Numbered from the stretch's first letter, positions 25,475-34,892 are shown. The stretch: 64,000 nucleotides of DNA from Paeniglutamicibacter psychrophenolicus (GCF_017876575.1 NZ_JAGIOE010000001.1:2790001-2854000), one strand, 5' to 3'. A program made the numbers and translations. The notes: generated from the sequence alone by a model not told the origin.

Positions 25475-26880
25475 TGGCCGGTCGTTCCCGCAGGGAAATC
25501 CGAACCATCGACGTCCTTGTCAACGACACCAAGGCCGGCACCATGGAGGTGGAATCCGAACGCCATTCGCCGCTGGAACACATCACGTTCAGCTACGCCG
25601 ACGCATGGCTCGGAGAGGGGTCCTCCTTCGAGATCTCTCCCGAAATGCCGTTGCTCCGAGGCGAACAGCGGCCCACCATGGGCCGGGAGATCTTTGGTTC
25701 TTTCATGGACGCCGCCCCGGATTCATGGGGGCAGCGGCTACTCCATGAACAGGCCAGGCTTCGGGCAAGGGCCACCAAAACCCCCATGCCAAGCAACACC
25801 GCCGTCTCAAGGCTGCTCATGGTCAACGACAAGACCAGACAAGGGGCACTGCGGTTTCGCGAGAACGGAAACTTCCTTTCCACCTGGGGTGAATCGGCGG
25901 GGATCGGCGATGTCACGGGATTGGCTGCCGAAGCAAGAACCTACGAAGAGACCGGCGTCATTGACGAGCGAAACAGCTTGCTCATCGGTGCCGGTTCCTC
26001 TGCTGGAGGTGCCCAGCCAAAGGCCTGGATTCGTGATGATGACGGAACGATGCTGCTGGCCAAGTTTCCCAAGACATCGGACCGGGGCAATGTCCAACTC
26101 TGGGAAATGGTTGCCATGGTGCTGCAGCAACGGGCCGGCATCCGGGTACAGCCATCCCGGCTGATGCGGCTGAATTCCCACAGCCAGATATTCCTCACCG
26201 AGCGGTTTGACCGAGTGGGTGAAACCAGGATCCCCTACATGAGTGCCAGGACAGCGCTTCAATTGGATACCTACGAGCACCCCAACTATGTCAAGCTGGC
26301 ACGGGAAATCGCCCTGATATCCGCGTCGCCGACCGAGGACGCCAACGAAATGTTCAGCAGGGCCGCATTCGGGGCCATGGTCAACAACATCGACGACCAC
26401 ATGCGCAACCATGGCCTGCTGCGGCACCAGAGCGGTTGGCGCCTGTCTCCCTCCTTCGACGTCAACCCCATGAGAAGCGGGACATCGGAAACGCCGTTGG
26501 TTCCCGACGGGGACGTGTCCGACCGAAATGTCCTGGAGCTCCTTGATCACCTGGACTCTTTCCGGCTCACACGTGCCGCGGCAGTGGATCGGCTTCGGGC
26601 AATCAACGCAGCCGTTTCACACTGGGCACAGGACGCATTGGCGCTTGGCGCCGAATCGGACGAGACCGAATCGATGAAGCCGGCGTTCGAGGGCGCAAAC
26701 CGCGGACGGGTCCAGAAGCTTAACGCTGGTGCGGAACCGACCGTGATCGACCTCGCCCCGGGGGAAGGGACCCGGTCCGTGACCGGCCCGCCCACGGCCG
26801 AGCGAATCTGGATTGGCCCGCACTACCGGGGCGAAAAACTCGTGCCCGGTCACTTCCGCACAAAGCCCCAACGGAGCTGA
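25474..26880 (+). CDS. hipA: HipA-like Ser/Thr kinase toxin
   Basis: This 468-residue protein of the HipA family phosphorylates targets such as glutamyl- or other tRNA synthetases to cause dormancy. The Gly-rich loop SSAGGAQPKA is at 175-184, the ATP lysine is Lys197 in LLAKFPK, the catalytic loop NNIDDHMRNHG is at 304-314 and the metal Asp is Asp329 in SPSFDVNP. All kinase residues are present, so it should be active. The C-terminal about 90 residues (from ESMKPAFEGANRG) are longer than in E. coli HipA. Its G+C appears somewhat lower than its neighbours, consistent with acquisition as a cassette. Confidence 0.9.
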   Translation: MAGRSRREIRTIDVLVNDTKAGTMEVESERHSPLEHITFSYADAWLGEGSSFEISPEMPLLRGEQRPTMGREIFGSFMDAAPDSWGQRLLHEQARLRARATKTPMPSNTAVSRLLMVNDKTRQGALRFRENGNFLSTWGESAGIGDVTGLAAEARTYEETGVIDERNSLLIGAGSSAGGAQPKAWIRDDDGTMLLAKFPKTSDRGNVQLWEMVAMVLQQRAGIRVQPSRLMRLNSHSQIFLTERFDRVGETRIPYMSARTALQLDTYEHPNYVKLAREIALISASPTEDANEMFSRAAFGAMVNNIDDHMRNHGLLRHQSGWRLSPSFDVNPMRSGTSETPLVPDGDVSDRNVLELLDHLDSFRLTRAAAVDRLRAINAAVSHWAQDALALGAESDETESMKPAFEGANRGRVQKLNAGAEPTVIDLAPGEGTRSVTGPPTAERIWIGPHYRGEKLVPGHFRTKPQRS

Positions 26881-27156
26881 GCCCCTCATCCCGCAGATCG
26901 CGATTCGACCGTCACCGGCCAGGCGCCGGCTGCCAAAATTCCCGGCTTAAGCGGCACGACACAAAGCCCGCGGCCAGGTTTCCGCTGCTGATGATCCCCG
27001 ACCCGCGGGAGGTATCCGTCTCCCGTACATTGGCTCGGACACCCCGACACCCACGCAGCAGGTATCCAAGGGTGGAACGGGTGCGAAAAATGCCCGGCAG
27101 GACGCGACGCCCACCCATCCATTGACCCCGCCCGTCGGCAGGCATAGATTCGGGGC
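26881..27156. other. Intergenic region before the cNMP/TrxR fusion gene
   Basis: I see no supportable gene. The right end carries TAGATT (27145-27150), a likely -10 element whose transcript would begin at or next to the ATG at 27157. Confidence 0.45.
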
Positions 27157-27231
27157 ATGAGCAGGTTCCCGCAGCACGCAACACCCGCGACGACTGCGCC
27201 CGGAAACGAACCCGGGGCCGTCCCGCGATGA
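27157..27231 (+). CDS. Possible leaderless leader peptide, 24 residues
   Basis: An ATG lies 7 nt after the -10-like TAGATT, the arrangement of leaderless mRNAs. It opens 24 codons (MSRFPQHATPATTAP...) ending in a TGA that overlaps the next gene's ATG as ATGA. The downstream gene has no Shine-Dalgarno sequence, so its translation may depend on termination of this short frame. No function is recognised. It could be just the 5' end of the mRNA being translated, or a regulatory upstream ORF rich in Pro/Ala/Thr. Confidence 0.45.
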   Translation: MSRFPQHATPATTAPGNEPGAVPR

Positions 27232-28847
27232 TCGGCATCGACGAGCTGCGCACGGTCAAGACCTTCGCCCCGCTGGCCCCGGAAGTGCTGGGCTACCTGG
27301 CCGGGGCCGTGGAAGACATCCACCTGCTGGACGGGGAATACTTCCTGCACGAGGGCGACGAACGAGCCCTGATAGTGGTCATCGAGGGCCTGGTGGAAAT
27401 CACCAAGGTGGTCGCCGGCATCGAACGGGTCATCGGCACCCGCAAGCCGGGCCAGTTCTTCGGCGAGGTCCCGCTGACCCTGAGCACCAACTTCCCCGCC
27501 AGCGGGCGTGCCGCGGGGGCCGCGAGGATCATCAAGCTCGACGTGGCCGGCTACTACACGCTGGCCGCCATGGCACCCTCGGTCCCGGAGAAGGTCGGTT
27601 CGCTGGCCCGGCGCTACCTGGACTCCCTGCAGGAGCTCGCGGCCGAAAAACCCGATGCGGTGGCCCGCGTGATCGGTCCGCGGCGCCATGCCAAGGTGCG
27701 TGAACTGTCAACCTTCCTGACCCGAAACCACGTCGCCTTCGAGAACACCACGCTCGAGGCGCCCGAGGACGGGCAGGCGTACCCGGTGCTCGAGCTGCGC
27801 GACGGCACCAGGTACGCGGACCCGCCGATGCGCATCGCGGCCAAGGCCGTGGGGCTTGAGGTGGTGCCGTCCGCGACCGACTACGACGTGGTGATCCTCG
27901 GCGGGGGACCGGCGGGGTTGACCGCCGCCGTCAACGCCGCGGCCGAGGGACTGCGCACCGTGGTCATCGAGCAGCTGGCCCCCGGAGGGCAGGCCGGGAC
28001 CTCCACCCGCATCGAAAACTACACCGGCTTCCCCTACGGGATCTCCGGGGACGACCTGGCCTCCCGCGCGCTGACCCAGGCCACCCGGCTGGGTGCGGAA
28101 ATCGTGGTCACCCGAACCGCTTGCGGCATCGACCCGGGCACCCGCCGGGTCGAGCTCGACGGGGGAGACACGCTGCGGGCCGGCGCACTGATCGTGGCCA
28201 CGGGCGTGGCCTGGCGCACGCTCACGATCCCCGGAGCCGAGCGCTTCCTGGGCAACGGCCTGTACTACGGGGCGGCGCACAGCGACGCGCCGCTGGCCCA
28301 GGGCCAGGACATCTTCATCGTCGGGGCGGGAAACTCGGCCGGGCAGGCAGCGATCTTCTTTTCCCGGCATGCCCGCACCGTCACCATGCTGCTGCGCGGG
28401 CCCTCGCTGGCCTCCCGGATGTCCAGCTACCTGATCGAGCAGATCGAGGCCACCGCCGCCATCGAAGTGCAGCCCAATTGCCAGATCACCGCGCTGGAGG
28501 GGGACAAGTCCCTGCACGCCATCGAGGTGCTGGACTCCTCAAGCGGCACCAGCACGCTGCGGGCGAGCCCGGCGGTGTTCGTGATGATCGGCGCCGATGC
28601 CGTCACCGGGTGGATGCCCGCGCACATCGTGCGCGACCGCCACGGGTTCATCCTCACCGGGCCGGACGCTGCCGATGCCCCTGCCTGGAACCAGGCGCGC
28701 CGCCCGTTCGCGCTGGAAACCAGCGTTCCGGGGATCTTCGCGATCGGGGACGTGCGCTCCGGTTCGGTCAAGCGCGTGGCCGCGGGCGTCGGGGAGGGCG
28801 GCATGTCCATCGCCTTCACCCACCAATACCTCGCCCTGGCCGACTGA
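27228..28847 (+). CDS. Cyclic-nucleotide-domain / thioredoxin-reductase-like fusion
   Basis: This is a 539-residue three-part protein. Residues about 10-125 are a CAP-type cyclic-nucleotide-binding domain (GEYFLHEGDERALIVVIEG, PGQFFGEVPL). Residues about 150-212 look like a degenerate glutaredoxin-like segment. Residues 218-539 are a two-Rossmann flavoprotein with GGGPAG (225-230), VGAGNSAGQAA (355-365) and FAIGDVRSGSVKRVA. The redox CxxC of thioredoxin reductases is absent; the equivalent region reads YYGAAHSDA (337-345). It is likely an NAD(P)H-FAD oxidoreductase controlled by a nucleotide or lipid ligand, with unknown acceptor. Confidence 0.82.
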   Translation: MIGIDELRTVKTFAPLAPEVLGYLAGAVEDIHLLDGEYFLHEGDERALIVVIEGLVEITKVVAGIERVIGTRKPGQFFGEVPLTLSTNFPASGRAAGAARIIKLDVAGYYTLAAMAPSVPEKVGSLARRYLDSLQELAAEKPDAVARVIGPRRHAKVRELSTFLTRNHVAFENTTLEAPEDGQAYPVLELRDGTRYADPPMRIAAKAVGLEVVPSATDYDVVILGGGPAGLTAAVNAAAEGLRTVVIEQLAPGGQAGTSTRIENYTGFPYGISGDDLASRALTQATRLGAEIVVTRTACGIDPGTRRVELDGGDTLRAGALIVATGVAWRTLTIPGAERFLGNGLYYGAAHSDAPLAQGQDIFIVGAGNSAGQAAIFFSRHARTVTMLLRGPSLASRMSSYLIEQIEATAAIEVQPNCQITALEGDKSLHAIEVLDSSSGTSTLRASPAVFVMIGADAVTGWMPAHIVRDRHGFILTGPDAADAPAWNQARRPFALETSVPGIFAIGDVRSGSVKRVAAGVGEGGMSIAFTHQYLALAD

Positions 28848-28895
28848 CACCCCGTCCCCTTGTCCGGCCCGCGGCCCGGGCATAGGCTCGGCCCC

Positions 28896-29900
28896 ATGGA
28901 CTACCGCTTCCTCGGGGCCTCGGGGCTCAAGATCACCGAAATCACCTTTGGCAACTGGCTGACCCACGGCTCCCAGGTCGACAACGACGTGGCCACCGCC
29001 TGCGTGAATGCCGCCCTGGATGCGGGCATCACCACCTTCGACACCGCCGACGTCTACGCCAACGGGGTCGCCGAGCAGGTGCTGGGAGCGGCGCTGAAAA
29101 CCCGGCGCCGCGAGTCCCTGGAGGTCTTCACCAAGGTCTACTGGCCCGTGGGACCCAAGGGGCCCAACGACACCGGGCTTTCGCGCAAGCACATCATGGA
29201 GGGCATCAACGGCTCGCTGCGGCGCCTGCAAATGGACTACATCGACCTCTACCAGGCCCACCGCTTCGACCACGACACGCCCCTGGAGGAAACGATTGCC
29301 GCCTTTGCCGACGTCGTGCGCTCCGGCAAGGCCCTGTACATCGGGGTCTCCGAGTGGAACGCCGAGCAGCTGCGCGCGGGCCAGGAGCTGGCCAAATCCG
29401 CAGGGTTCTCCCTGGTGTCGAACCAGCCGCAGTACTCTGCCCTTTGGCGCGTGATCGAGGCGCAGGTGGTCCCGGCCTCACAGGAACTGGGCATCTCGCA
29501 GGTCGTCTGGTCGCCCATGGCCCAGGGGGTTCTCTCCGGAAAGTACCTCCCGGGCAAGCCGGCGCCGGCCGGAAGCCGGGCCACGGACGAGAAGGGCGGG
29601 ATGAACACCATCGCCCGGCTGATGGATGCCACGGTTCTCGAACGCGTGCAGAAGCTCCGCCCCATCGCCGCGGAGCTGGGCCTGGCGATGTCGCAACTGG
29701 CCATCGCCTGGGTGTTGCAGAACCCCAACGTGGCTTCCGCCATCATCGGCGCCTCGCGCCCGGAACAGGTTGCCGAGAACGTGTTGGCCTCGGGCGTGGT
29801 GATCCCGCCGGAAATGATGGCCGACATCGATGCGGCGCTGGGGGACTCCATCGAGCGGGATCCGGCCAAGACCACCAGCCCGGAACAACGCCCGGCCTGA
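28896..29900 (+). CDS. Aldo/keto reductase
   Basis: This 334-residue NADPH-dependent reductase of the AKR superfamily resembles potassium-channel beta-subunit/YghZ-like members. Catalytic residues appear as Asp49 and Tyr54 in FDTADVYANG, Lys in EVFTKVYW and His in LYQAHRFD. The cofactor region is IIGASRPEQVAENV. TAGGCT (28883-28888) ends 7 nt before the ATG at 28896, so the transcript is probably leaderless. That favours this start over an in-frame Met 12 codons earlier. Substrate unknown. Confidence 0.9.
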   Translation: MDYRFLGASGLKITEITFGNWLTHGSQVDNDVATACVNAALDAGITTFDTADVYANGVAEQVLGAALKTRRRESLEVFTKVYWPVGPKGPNDTGLSRKHIMEGINGSLRRLQMDYIDLYQAHRFDHDTPLEETIAAFADVVRSGKALYIGVSEWNAEQLRAGQELAKSAGFSLVSNQPQYSALWRVIEAQVVPASQELGISQVVWSPMAQGVLSGKYLPGKPAPAGSRATDEKGGMNTIARLMDATVLERVQKLRPIAAELGLAMSQLAIAWVLQNPNVASAIIGASRPEQVAENVLASGVVIPPEMMADIDAALGDSIERDPAKTTSPEQRPA

Positions 29901-29917
29901 GCCGCGGTCCCCGCCGG

Positions 29918-30949
29918 CTACCTGGTCTCGGGCACCAGCACGATCTTCCCGCCGATCTCGTGCAGGGGCATCTGCCGAAGCCTCCGGTGGGCGGCCGCCG
30001 CGGCCGACAGCGGCAGCACCGCCCCGATCCGCGTCTTGATCCCGCCGCCGGCAAACATGGTGTCCAGGTGGCGTGCCGCGACGGCCAGGTCGCCGACCGC
30101 GGCGTTGCTGATCGCCAACCCGTGCAGGGAAATGTCCCGGCGGTACATCGCCCCGGTGTCGATGTCCTGGTGCCCATGGATCCCCGCGCTGTGCACGATC
30201 CTCCCACCGATGCGCAGCAGCCGGGCCTGCTCGTTGACCGGCATGTTCCCCGAGGAATCCCAGATCACCGATGCCCCGGCCCCGACGCGGCGGCGCAGCC
30301 GATCCGCCAACCCCGGGTCCCGGTAGTCCAGCGTGGTTTCGGCTCCCAGCCCCGCAACCCAGGAGGCGTCCCGGGCCCCGGCCACGGCCACCACCGGGCA
30401 CCCGGCCCCGGCGGCAAGCTGCACGGCCGCGGACCCGACCGCGCCCCCTGCCCCCAGGATGACCACCAGCTCGCCGGCCCCCACCCGCGCCTCGCGCACC
30501 AGCCCCAGGTGTGCCGTCGCCGCGCCGTGGAGCACCGAGACGGCGGCAAGCGGGTCCACCCCGTCGGGCAGCCGGTGGACGCGCTCGGCCGGCGCCGCGA
30601 CATATTCGCTGAAACTGCCCTGCCGCCCGGCATGGCCCAGGCTGTTGCACCACACCCGCTGCCCGAGCCGGAACCCGACGGTACCGGCGCCCAGGCCCAC
30701 CACGGAGCCGACCACGTCGCGGCCCACGATGAACGGGAAATCCAGCTTCGTGGCGTAGGCCCCCGAGCGCACCAGCAGGTCCACGTGGTTCACCGCCACG
30801 GCCTCCATGCGCAACAGCACCTGCCCGGGACCCGGCGACGGCACCGGCAGCAAACCGTACTCGATCGCCTCGGCCCCGCCCAGGGTGCGGATGAACGCGG
30901 CATGCATGGCATCGGGCACGATCCCGGCCGTGCCTTCGCTCGATTCCAC
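29918..30949 (-). CDS. Zinc-independent MDR, quinone oxidoreductase-like
   Basis: This 343-residue NADPH-dependent medium-chain reductase has the quinone-oxidoreductase pattern PGPGQVLLRMEAVAVNHVDLLVRSG in the N-terminal half and a cofactor motif ILGAGGAVGSAAVQLA at about 165-180. No catalytic zinc Cys/His set is present. The GTG at 30949 is used because GGGAGG precedes it by about 7 nt; Met15 is an alternative. It converges with the aldo/keto reductase gene, 18 bp apart. Substrate unknown. Confidence 0.86.
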   Translation of the reverse strand: MESSEGTAGIVPDAMHAAFIRTLGGAEAIEYGLLPVPSPGPGQVLLRMEAVAVNHVDLLVRSGAYATKLDFPFIVGRDVVGSVVGLGAGTVGFRLGQRVWCNSLGHAGRQGSFSEYVAAPAERVHRLPDGVDPLAAVSVLHGAATAHLGLVREARVGAGELVVILGAGGAVGSAAVQLAAGAGCPVVAVAGARDASWVAGLGAETTLDYRDPGLADRLRRRVGAGASVIWDSSGNMPVNEQARLLRIGGRIVHSAGIHGHQDIDTGAMYRRDISLHGLAISNAAVGDLAVAARHLDTMFAGGGIKTRIGAVLPLSAAAAAHRRLRQMPLHEIGGKIVLVPETR

Positions 30950-31046
30950 CAGGTTCTCCCTCCCCGGCCAGGCTTTTCCCGGCGTCGCTAGCCCAAGCCT
31001 CGCCCACGCCGGGGACCCAAGGCAAGAACCTTGCGCTTAACGCACG

Positions 31047-31093
31047 CGGCGGGCGGAACCGGATCCCCGTGAAGGGAAACGTTCCGCCCGCCG
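31047..31093 (-). terminator. Hairpin after cysE
   Basis: Perfect 13-bp arms CGGCGGGCGGAAC (31047-31059) and GTTCCGCCCGCCG (31081-31093) lie 33 nt beyond the cysE stop. No T-run follows on the minus strand, but stem strength suggests a terminator or 3' stabiliser. Confidence 0.6.
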
Positions 31094-31125
31094 GGCGTCG
31101 GTTGCTGCAAGGTGCCGGGGTGGAG

Positions 31126-31710
31126 CTAGATCCACATGGCCGGGTCGATGTACTCTGCCGGGTCCACCGCGGGTGCGTGCTCCTCTGCGGTGCGCGGACG
31201 GTTCTTCGCCGGGATCCCGGTGATGATCGAATCCGCCGGGGCGTCCTTGACCACCACGGCGTTCGCGCCGATGGCCGAGTCGGCGCCGATCACGATCGGG
31301 CCCAGCACCTTCGCGCCGGCACCGATGACCACGCGGTCCCCGATGGTCGGGTGGCGCTTGACCTTCGCCAGCGACCGCCCGCCCAGGGTCACCCCGTGGT
31401 AAATCATCACGTCGTCGCCGATCTCCGCGGTCTCCCCGATCACCACGCCCATGCCGTGGTCGATGAAGAAGCGCCGGCCGATGGTTGCCCCGGGATGGAT
31501 CTCGATTCCGGTCAGGAACCGGCCGGCCTGGGATATCAGCCGTGCCGGGAAACGCAGGCGCGGATTTTGCCAGAGCCGGTGCGTCAGCCGGTGGATCCAG
31601 ATCGCATGCAGACCCGAGTAGGCCAGGAAGTTTTCGGTCTTGCCGCGCGCCGCGGGGTCATGCGCACTTGCCCCGCGCAGGTCTTCGGCTAGTCGGGAAA
31701 GGAATCTCAC
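31126..31710 (-). CDS. cysE: Serine O-acetyltransferase
   Basis: This 194-residue left-handed beta-helix enzyme of the short EpsC/CysE type acetylates serine to O-acetylserine, the substrate of CysK. The hexapeptide repeats run from about [10 protein letters not shown] to [13 protein letters not shown]. His residues in [14 protein letters not shown] and the loop YHGVTLGG are catalytic/binding marks. The C-terminal tail ends in DPAMWI; the Ile end is typical of tails that dock into the CysK active site. It lies 126 nt after cysK on the same strand. Confidence 0.95.
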   Translation of the reverse strand: MRFLSRLAEDLRGASAHDPAARGKTENFLAYSGLHAIWIHRLTHRLWQNPRLRFPARLISQAGRFLTGIEIHPGATIGRRFFIDHGMGVVIGETAEIGDDVMIYHGVTLGGRSLAKVKRHPTIGDRVVIGAGAKVLGPIVIGADSAIGANAVVVKDAPADSIITGIPAKNRPRTAEEHAPAVDPAEYIDPAMWI

Positions 31711-31836
31711 ACCTTGGCCTTTGTTTGTGCGGCGTCCCGGCCACCGGCCGGCACACCGCGGGTGGAACCCGGGTCGGCCCCGGGGCCGGCGGCGGTTTCC
31801 CGCGCGCGGCCGCCGGCGCTGCCCGGATCAGCTGTC

Positions 31837-32772
31837 TTAGCCACGGATGTCGTCGAAGAGCAGCGTGGAGATGTAGCGTTCGCCGAAGTCGGGGATCACC
31901 GCAACGATGAGCTTGCCGGCGTTTTCCTCGCGCTTGGCGATTTCCAGGGCGCCCCAGACGGCGGCGCCGCCGGAGATGCCGCCCAGGATGCCTTCCTGCG
32001 TGCCCAGCGCGCGGGCGATGGCGACCGAGTCGTCGATCGAGGCGTCGAGCACCTCGTCGTACAGCTCGGTGTCCAGCACCTCGGGGATGAAGTTGGCGCC
32101 CAGGCCCTGGATCTTGTGCGGGCCGGGCTTGCCGCCGTTGAGGATCGCCGAGTCCTTCGGCTCCACCGCAACGACCTGCAGTCCGGGCTTCTGCTCCTTG
32201 AGGTAGCGTCCGGCGCCGGTGATGGTGCCGCCGGTGCCGATGCCCGCGACGAAGATGTCGATCTCGCCGTCGGTGTCGTCCCAGATCTCCGGGCCGGTGG
32301 TGGTCGCGTGCACATCCGGGTTGGCGACGTTGGCGAACTGCTGCGCCCAGATCGCGTTCTCGGTGGTGGCGACGATTTCCTTGGCCTTCTCCACCGCTCC
32401 GCGCATGCCCTCGGAGCCCGGGGTCAGGACGATCTCGGCGCCGAAGGCACGCAGCATCACGCGGCGCTCGGTGCTCATGGTCTCGGGCATGGTCAGCACG
32501 ACCTTGTAGCCGCGGGCCGCGCCGACCATGGCCAGCGCGATGCCGGTGTTGCCGGAAGTGCCCTCGACGATGGTGCCGCCCGGGCGCAATTCACCGGAGG
32601 CCTCGGCGGCGTCAACGATGGCCACGCCGATGCGGTCCTTGACCGAGTTGGCCGGGTTGTAGAATTCCAGCTTCACCGCGATGTTGCCCGGCAGCCCGGC
32701 AGCCAGCCGGTTCAGGCGCACCAGAGGGGTGCGGCCAACAATTTCGGTGACGTCGTTGTAGATCTTCGACAT
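31837..32772 (-). CDS. cysK: Cysteine synthase (O-acetylserine sulfhydrylase)
   Basis: This 311-residue PLP enzyme makes cysteine from O-acetylserine and sulfide. The PLP lysine is in NPANSVKDRIG (about Lys45), the substrate loop is EGTSGNTGIALA, and the phosphate-binding loop is GIGTGGTITG. It starts at 32772 with AAGGAC 5 nt upstream. With cysE it forms the cysteine synthase pair. I saw no SAM or T-box leader upstream. Confidence 0.96.
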   Translation of the reverse strand: MSKIYNDVTEIVGRTPLVRLNRLAAGLPGNIAVKLEFYNPANSVKDRIGVAIVDAAEASGELRPGGTIVEGTSGNTGIALAMVGAARGYKVVLTMPETMSTERRVMLRAFGAEIVLTPGSEGMRGAVEKAKEIVATTENAIWAQQFANVANPDVHATTTGPEIWDDTDGEIDIFVAGIGTGGTITGAGRYLKEQKPGLQVVAVEPKDSAILNGGKPGPHKIQGLGANFIPEVLDTELYDEVLDASIDDSVAIARALGTQEGILGGISGGAAVWGALEIAKREENAGKLIVAVIPDFGERYISTLLFDDIRG

Positions 32773-32872
32773 GGTGTCCTTTAGTCCTTGGGGTCAAACG
32801 GTGCGGGATATGGCGTGCAGCTGGGCTCCGGGGCGTTGCGGCTTGGCCGGGGTCCTTGATCCACAAGCCTAG

Positions 32873-33487
32873 TCAGGACCGGTCGGCGGCGGGCTCATCG
32901 AGCCATGTTGCGTAATATTTCCTCGCCTTGGCCAGCTTCGGGTCGATGATGACGCGGCAGTAGCCCTCCGAGGGGAAGCGGTTGTAGTAGTCCTGGTGGA
33001 TCCCCTCGGCCACGAAGAAGTCGGCCGGCTCCTCGAACGTGGTCACCAGTGGATTCGGGTAGAGCTGCGCGAACTTGCCCGCGCTTTCGCGGAACAACGC
33101 CTCCTGCGCGGCATCCAGCGGGAACATCGCAGAGCGGTATTGCGTGCCGACGTCATAGCCCTGCCGGTTCAGCGTGGTGGGGTCGTGGGTCGTGAAAAAC
33201 ATGTCCAAGATGACCTCGGCCGGAACCACCGCGGGGTCGAATGTTACGGCAACGGCCTCGGCGTGTCCGGTATTGCCGCCGCACACGCTGCGGTACTGCG
33301 GTGCCGGGTCCCATCCGCCGGTGTAGCCGGAGATGACCGAGGACACCCCGCGGGTGCGCTGGTAGACCGCATCCAGGCACCAGAAACAGCCCCCGGCCAG
33401 CACGAAGGTGCTCAGGGACTGTCCGTCGGCGCCCTGCGTGCGGGACGGGAAGCGGACGGGGGTGCCGGAAATTGAGAAGTCGTTCAC
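32873..33487 (-). CDS. msrA: Peptide methionine sulfoxide reductase A
   Basis: This 204-residue enzyme reduces S-methionine sulfoxide in proteins and free methionine. The catalytic Cys is in LAGGCFWCLDAVY (about residue 34); GYTGG and GNTGHAEAV are family motifs. Further cysteines (SVCGGN, GYCRV) may resolve the disulfide. The N-terminus is uncertain: GTG at 33487 gives VNDFSISGTPVRFPSR, while ATG at 33520 adds 11 residues, and neither has a clear ribosome site. It is divergent from the Nif3-like gene. Confidence 0.9.
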   Translation of the reverse strand: MNDFSISGTPVRFPSRTQGADGQSLSTFVLAGGCFWCLDAVYQRTRGVSSVISGYTGGWDPAPQYRSVCGGNTGHAEAVAVTFDPAVVPAEVILDMFFTTHDPTTLNRQGYDVGTQYRSAMFPLDAAQEALFRESAGKFAQLYPNPLVTTFEEPADFFVAEGIHQDYYNRFPSEGYCRVIIDPKLAKARKYYATWLDEPAADRS

Positions 33488-33616
33488 ATCTGTGTTCAAG
33501 CGCCGGCGCCCGGATTTCATTCCCGGGTGGTTTTCGCGGCCCCCGGAGGCACGCGCATGCGCATTTCCCGCGCCGCACATGCGTCCAATCCGGGCCGCTG
33601 CAGTTACGGTAGAGGC

Positions 33617-34711
33617 ATGCAGAGCAACAAGCAGCAGCCGCACGGCATGCGTATCGTCTCCGGGCCCGGTTCGGCCCAGCCAGCATCCGCCGACACCGCA
33701 AACATGGCTGCGGACCCCGAGGGGACCGGTGCCGCCGGCACCGCCACGGCAACGGAGCCCAACCCCGGCCCGGGCACCGCCGAGGTCCCCGTCGCGCAGC
33801 AGGAACACGACACCGAGGCCCCGCCCCTGGAACCCGACGCGCCCGATCCGGCGCCGGCCGGGGACGAAGCACCCCTGTCCACCCCCACGCTCGGACAGGT
33901 GCTCGTCGCCGTCGAGGAACTCTGGCCCGCGTCGCTGGCCGAGCCCTGGGACTCGGTGGGACCCGTCGTCGGGCGCCCCGAGCGTCCCGTCAAGCGCATC
34001 ATGTTCGCCGTGGACCCCACCCTGGAGGTCGTGGCCGATGCGGTGGCCCGCGGCACGGACCTGTTGATCACCCACCACCCGCTGCTGCTCAAGCCCGTCA
34101 ACTCCGTGGCCGCCACCGGGTTCAAGGGCGAGGCCGTGCACCTGCTCATCGAATCCGGCTGCGCACTGGTCACCGCCCACACCAACGCTGACTCGGCGAT
34201 CGGCGGGGTCTCCGACGTGCTGGCGGACATCTTCGGGCTCACCGAGACCCAGCCGTTGGCGCCCTCCAAGGACGGGCTGCCCGAGGAAGGCATCGGCCGG
34301 GTCGGCATGCTGCCCGAGCCGCTGCAATTGCACGAGTTCGCCTCCCGCGTGTTCTCCGCGATGCCCGCGGTGGCCGGCGGGGTGCGCGTGGCCGGGGAAC
34401 GCGCCGGGATCGTGCGCAAGGTCGCGGTCTGCGGCGGGGCCGGGGATTCGCTCTTCGATGCGGTCCGCGCCGCCGAGGCAGACGTGTACGTCACCGCCGA
34501 TTTGCGCCACCACCCGGCCTCCGAAGCCCGCGAGGCCGCGCTGAACGGCAAGCCCTACCTCATCGACGTCTCGCACTTCGCCTCGGAATGGCTCTGGCTG
34601 CCCACCGCCGCGGACGCGTTGAAGAACGTGCTCCATGATTTGGGGCACGACGTGGAGATCGGCGTCTCGGCGATCAACACCGACCCCTGGGACTTCATCC
34701 TCACTCCGTAA
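33617..34711 (+). CDS. Nif3-like dinuclear metal protein
   Basis: This is a 364-residue protein of the Nif3/YbgI family (GTP cyclohydrolase I type 2-like), whose cellular role is unclear. Metal ligands are visible in ITHHPLLLKP, TAHTNADSA and DVSHFASEW. The Nif3 domain starts near residue 92 (TLGQVLVAVEELWP). It is preceded by about 90 residues rich in Ala, Pro, Glu and Gly that look disordered and exceed the usual 260-280 length. TACGGT 6 nt before the ATG suggests a leaderless mRNA. In M. tuberculosis its neighbour is the zinc-ribbon gene, here separated by an HNH gene. Confidence 0.88.
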   Translation: MQSNKQQPHGMRIVSGPGSAQPASADTANMAADPEGTGAAGTATATEPNPGPGTAEVPVAQQEHDTEAPPLEPDAPDPAPAGDEAPLSTPTLGQVLVAVEELWPASLAEPWDSVGPVVGRPERPVKRIMFAVDPTLEVVADAVARGTDLLITHHPLLLKPVNSVAATGFKGEAVHLLIESGCALVTAHTNADSAIGGVSDVLADIFGLTETQPLAPSKDGLPEEGIGRVGMLPEPLQLHEFASRVFSAMPAVAGGVRVAGERAGIVRKVAVCGGAGDSLFDAVRAAEADVYVTADLRHHPASEAREAALNGKPYLIDVSHFASEWLWLPTAADALKNVLHDLGHDVEIGVSAINTDPWDFILTP

Positions 34712-34736
34712 CCGACTTTCCCGCCCCACCCGCCTC

Positions 34737-34798
34737 GATGCGGTGTGCGGTCCCCGCCCTGGCCATCCGGGAGCGGGGGAGCGCACATCGCATCTTTT
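34737..34798 (+). terminator. Rho-independent terminator of the Nif3-like gene
   Basis: An imperfect stem of about 20 bp pairs 34737-34757 with 34773-34794 (one unpaired base, one mismatch). TTTT follows at 34795-34798, starting 25 nt beyond the stop codon. Confidence 0.8.
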
Positions 34799-34892
34799 GC
34801 GTCCGCGCCGTTCCCGGGCCCAAAGGACCGCCTTGGCGGGTTATCCACAGATTTGCCGTAGGCGATGGCGGGCGCCGATGCCAGGGAGCACC

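Noticed and set aside
32773-32872. Possible SAM riboswitch or T-box upstream of cysK
   Set aside because: Only 100 bp are available and no conserved core or T-box sequence was seen.
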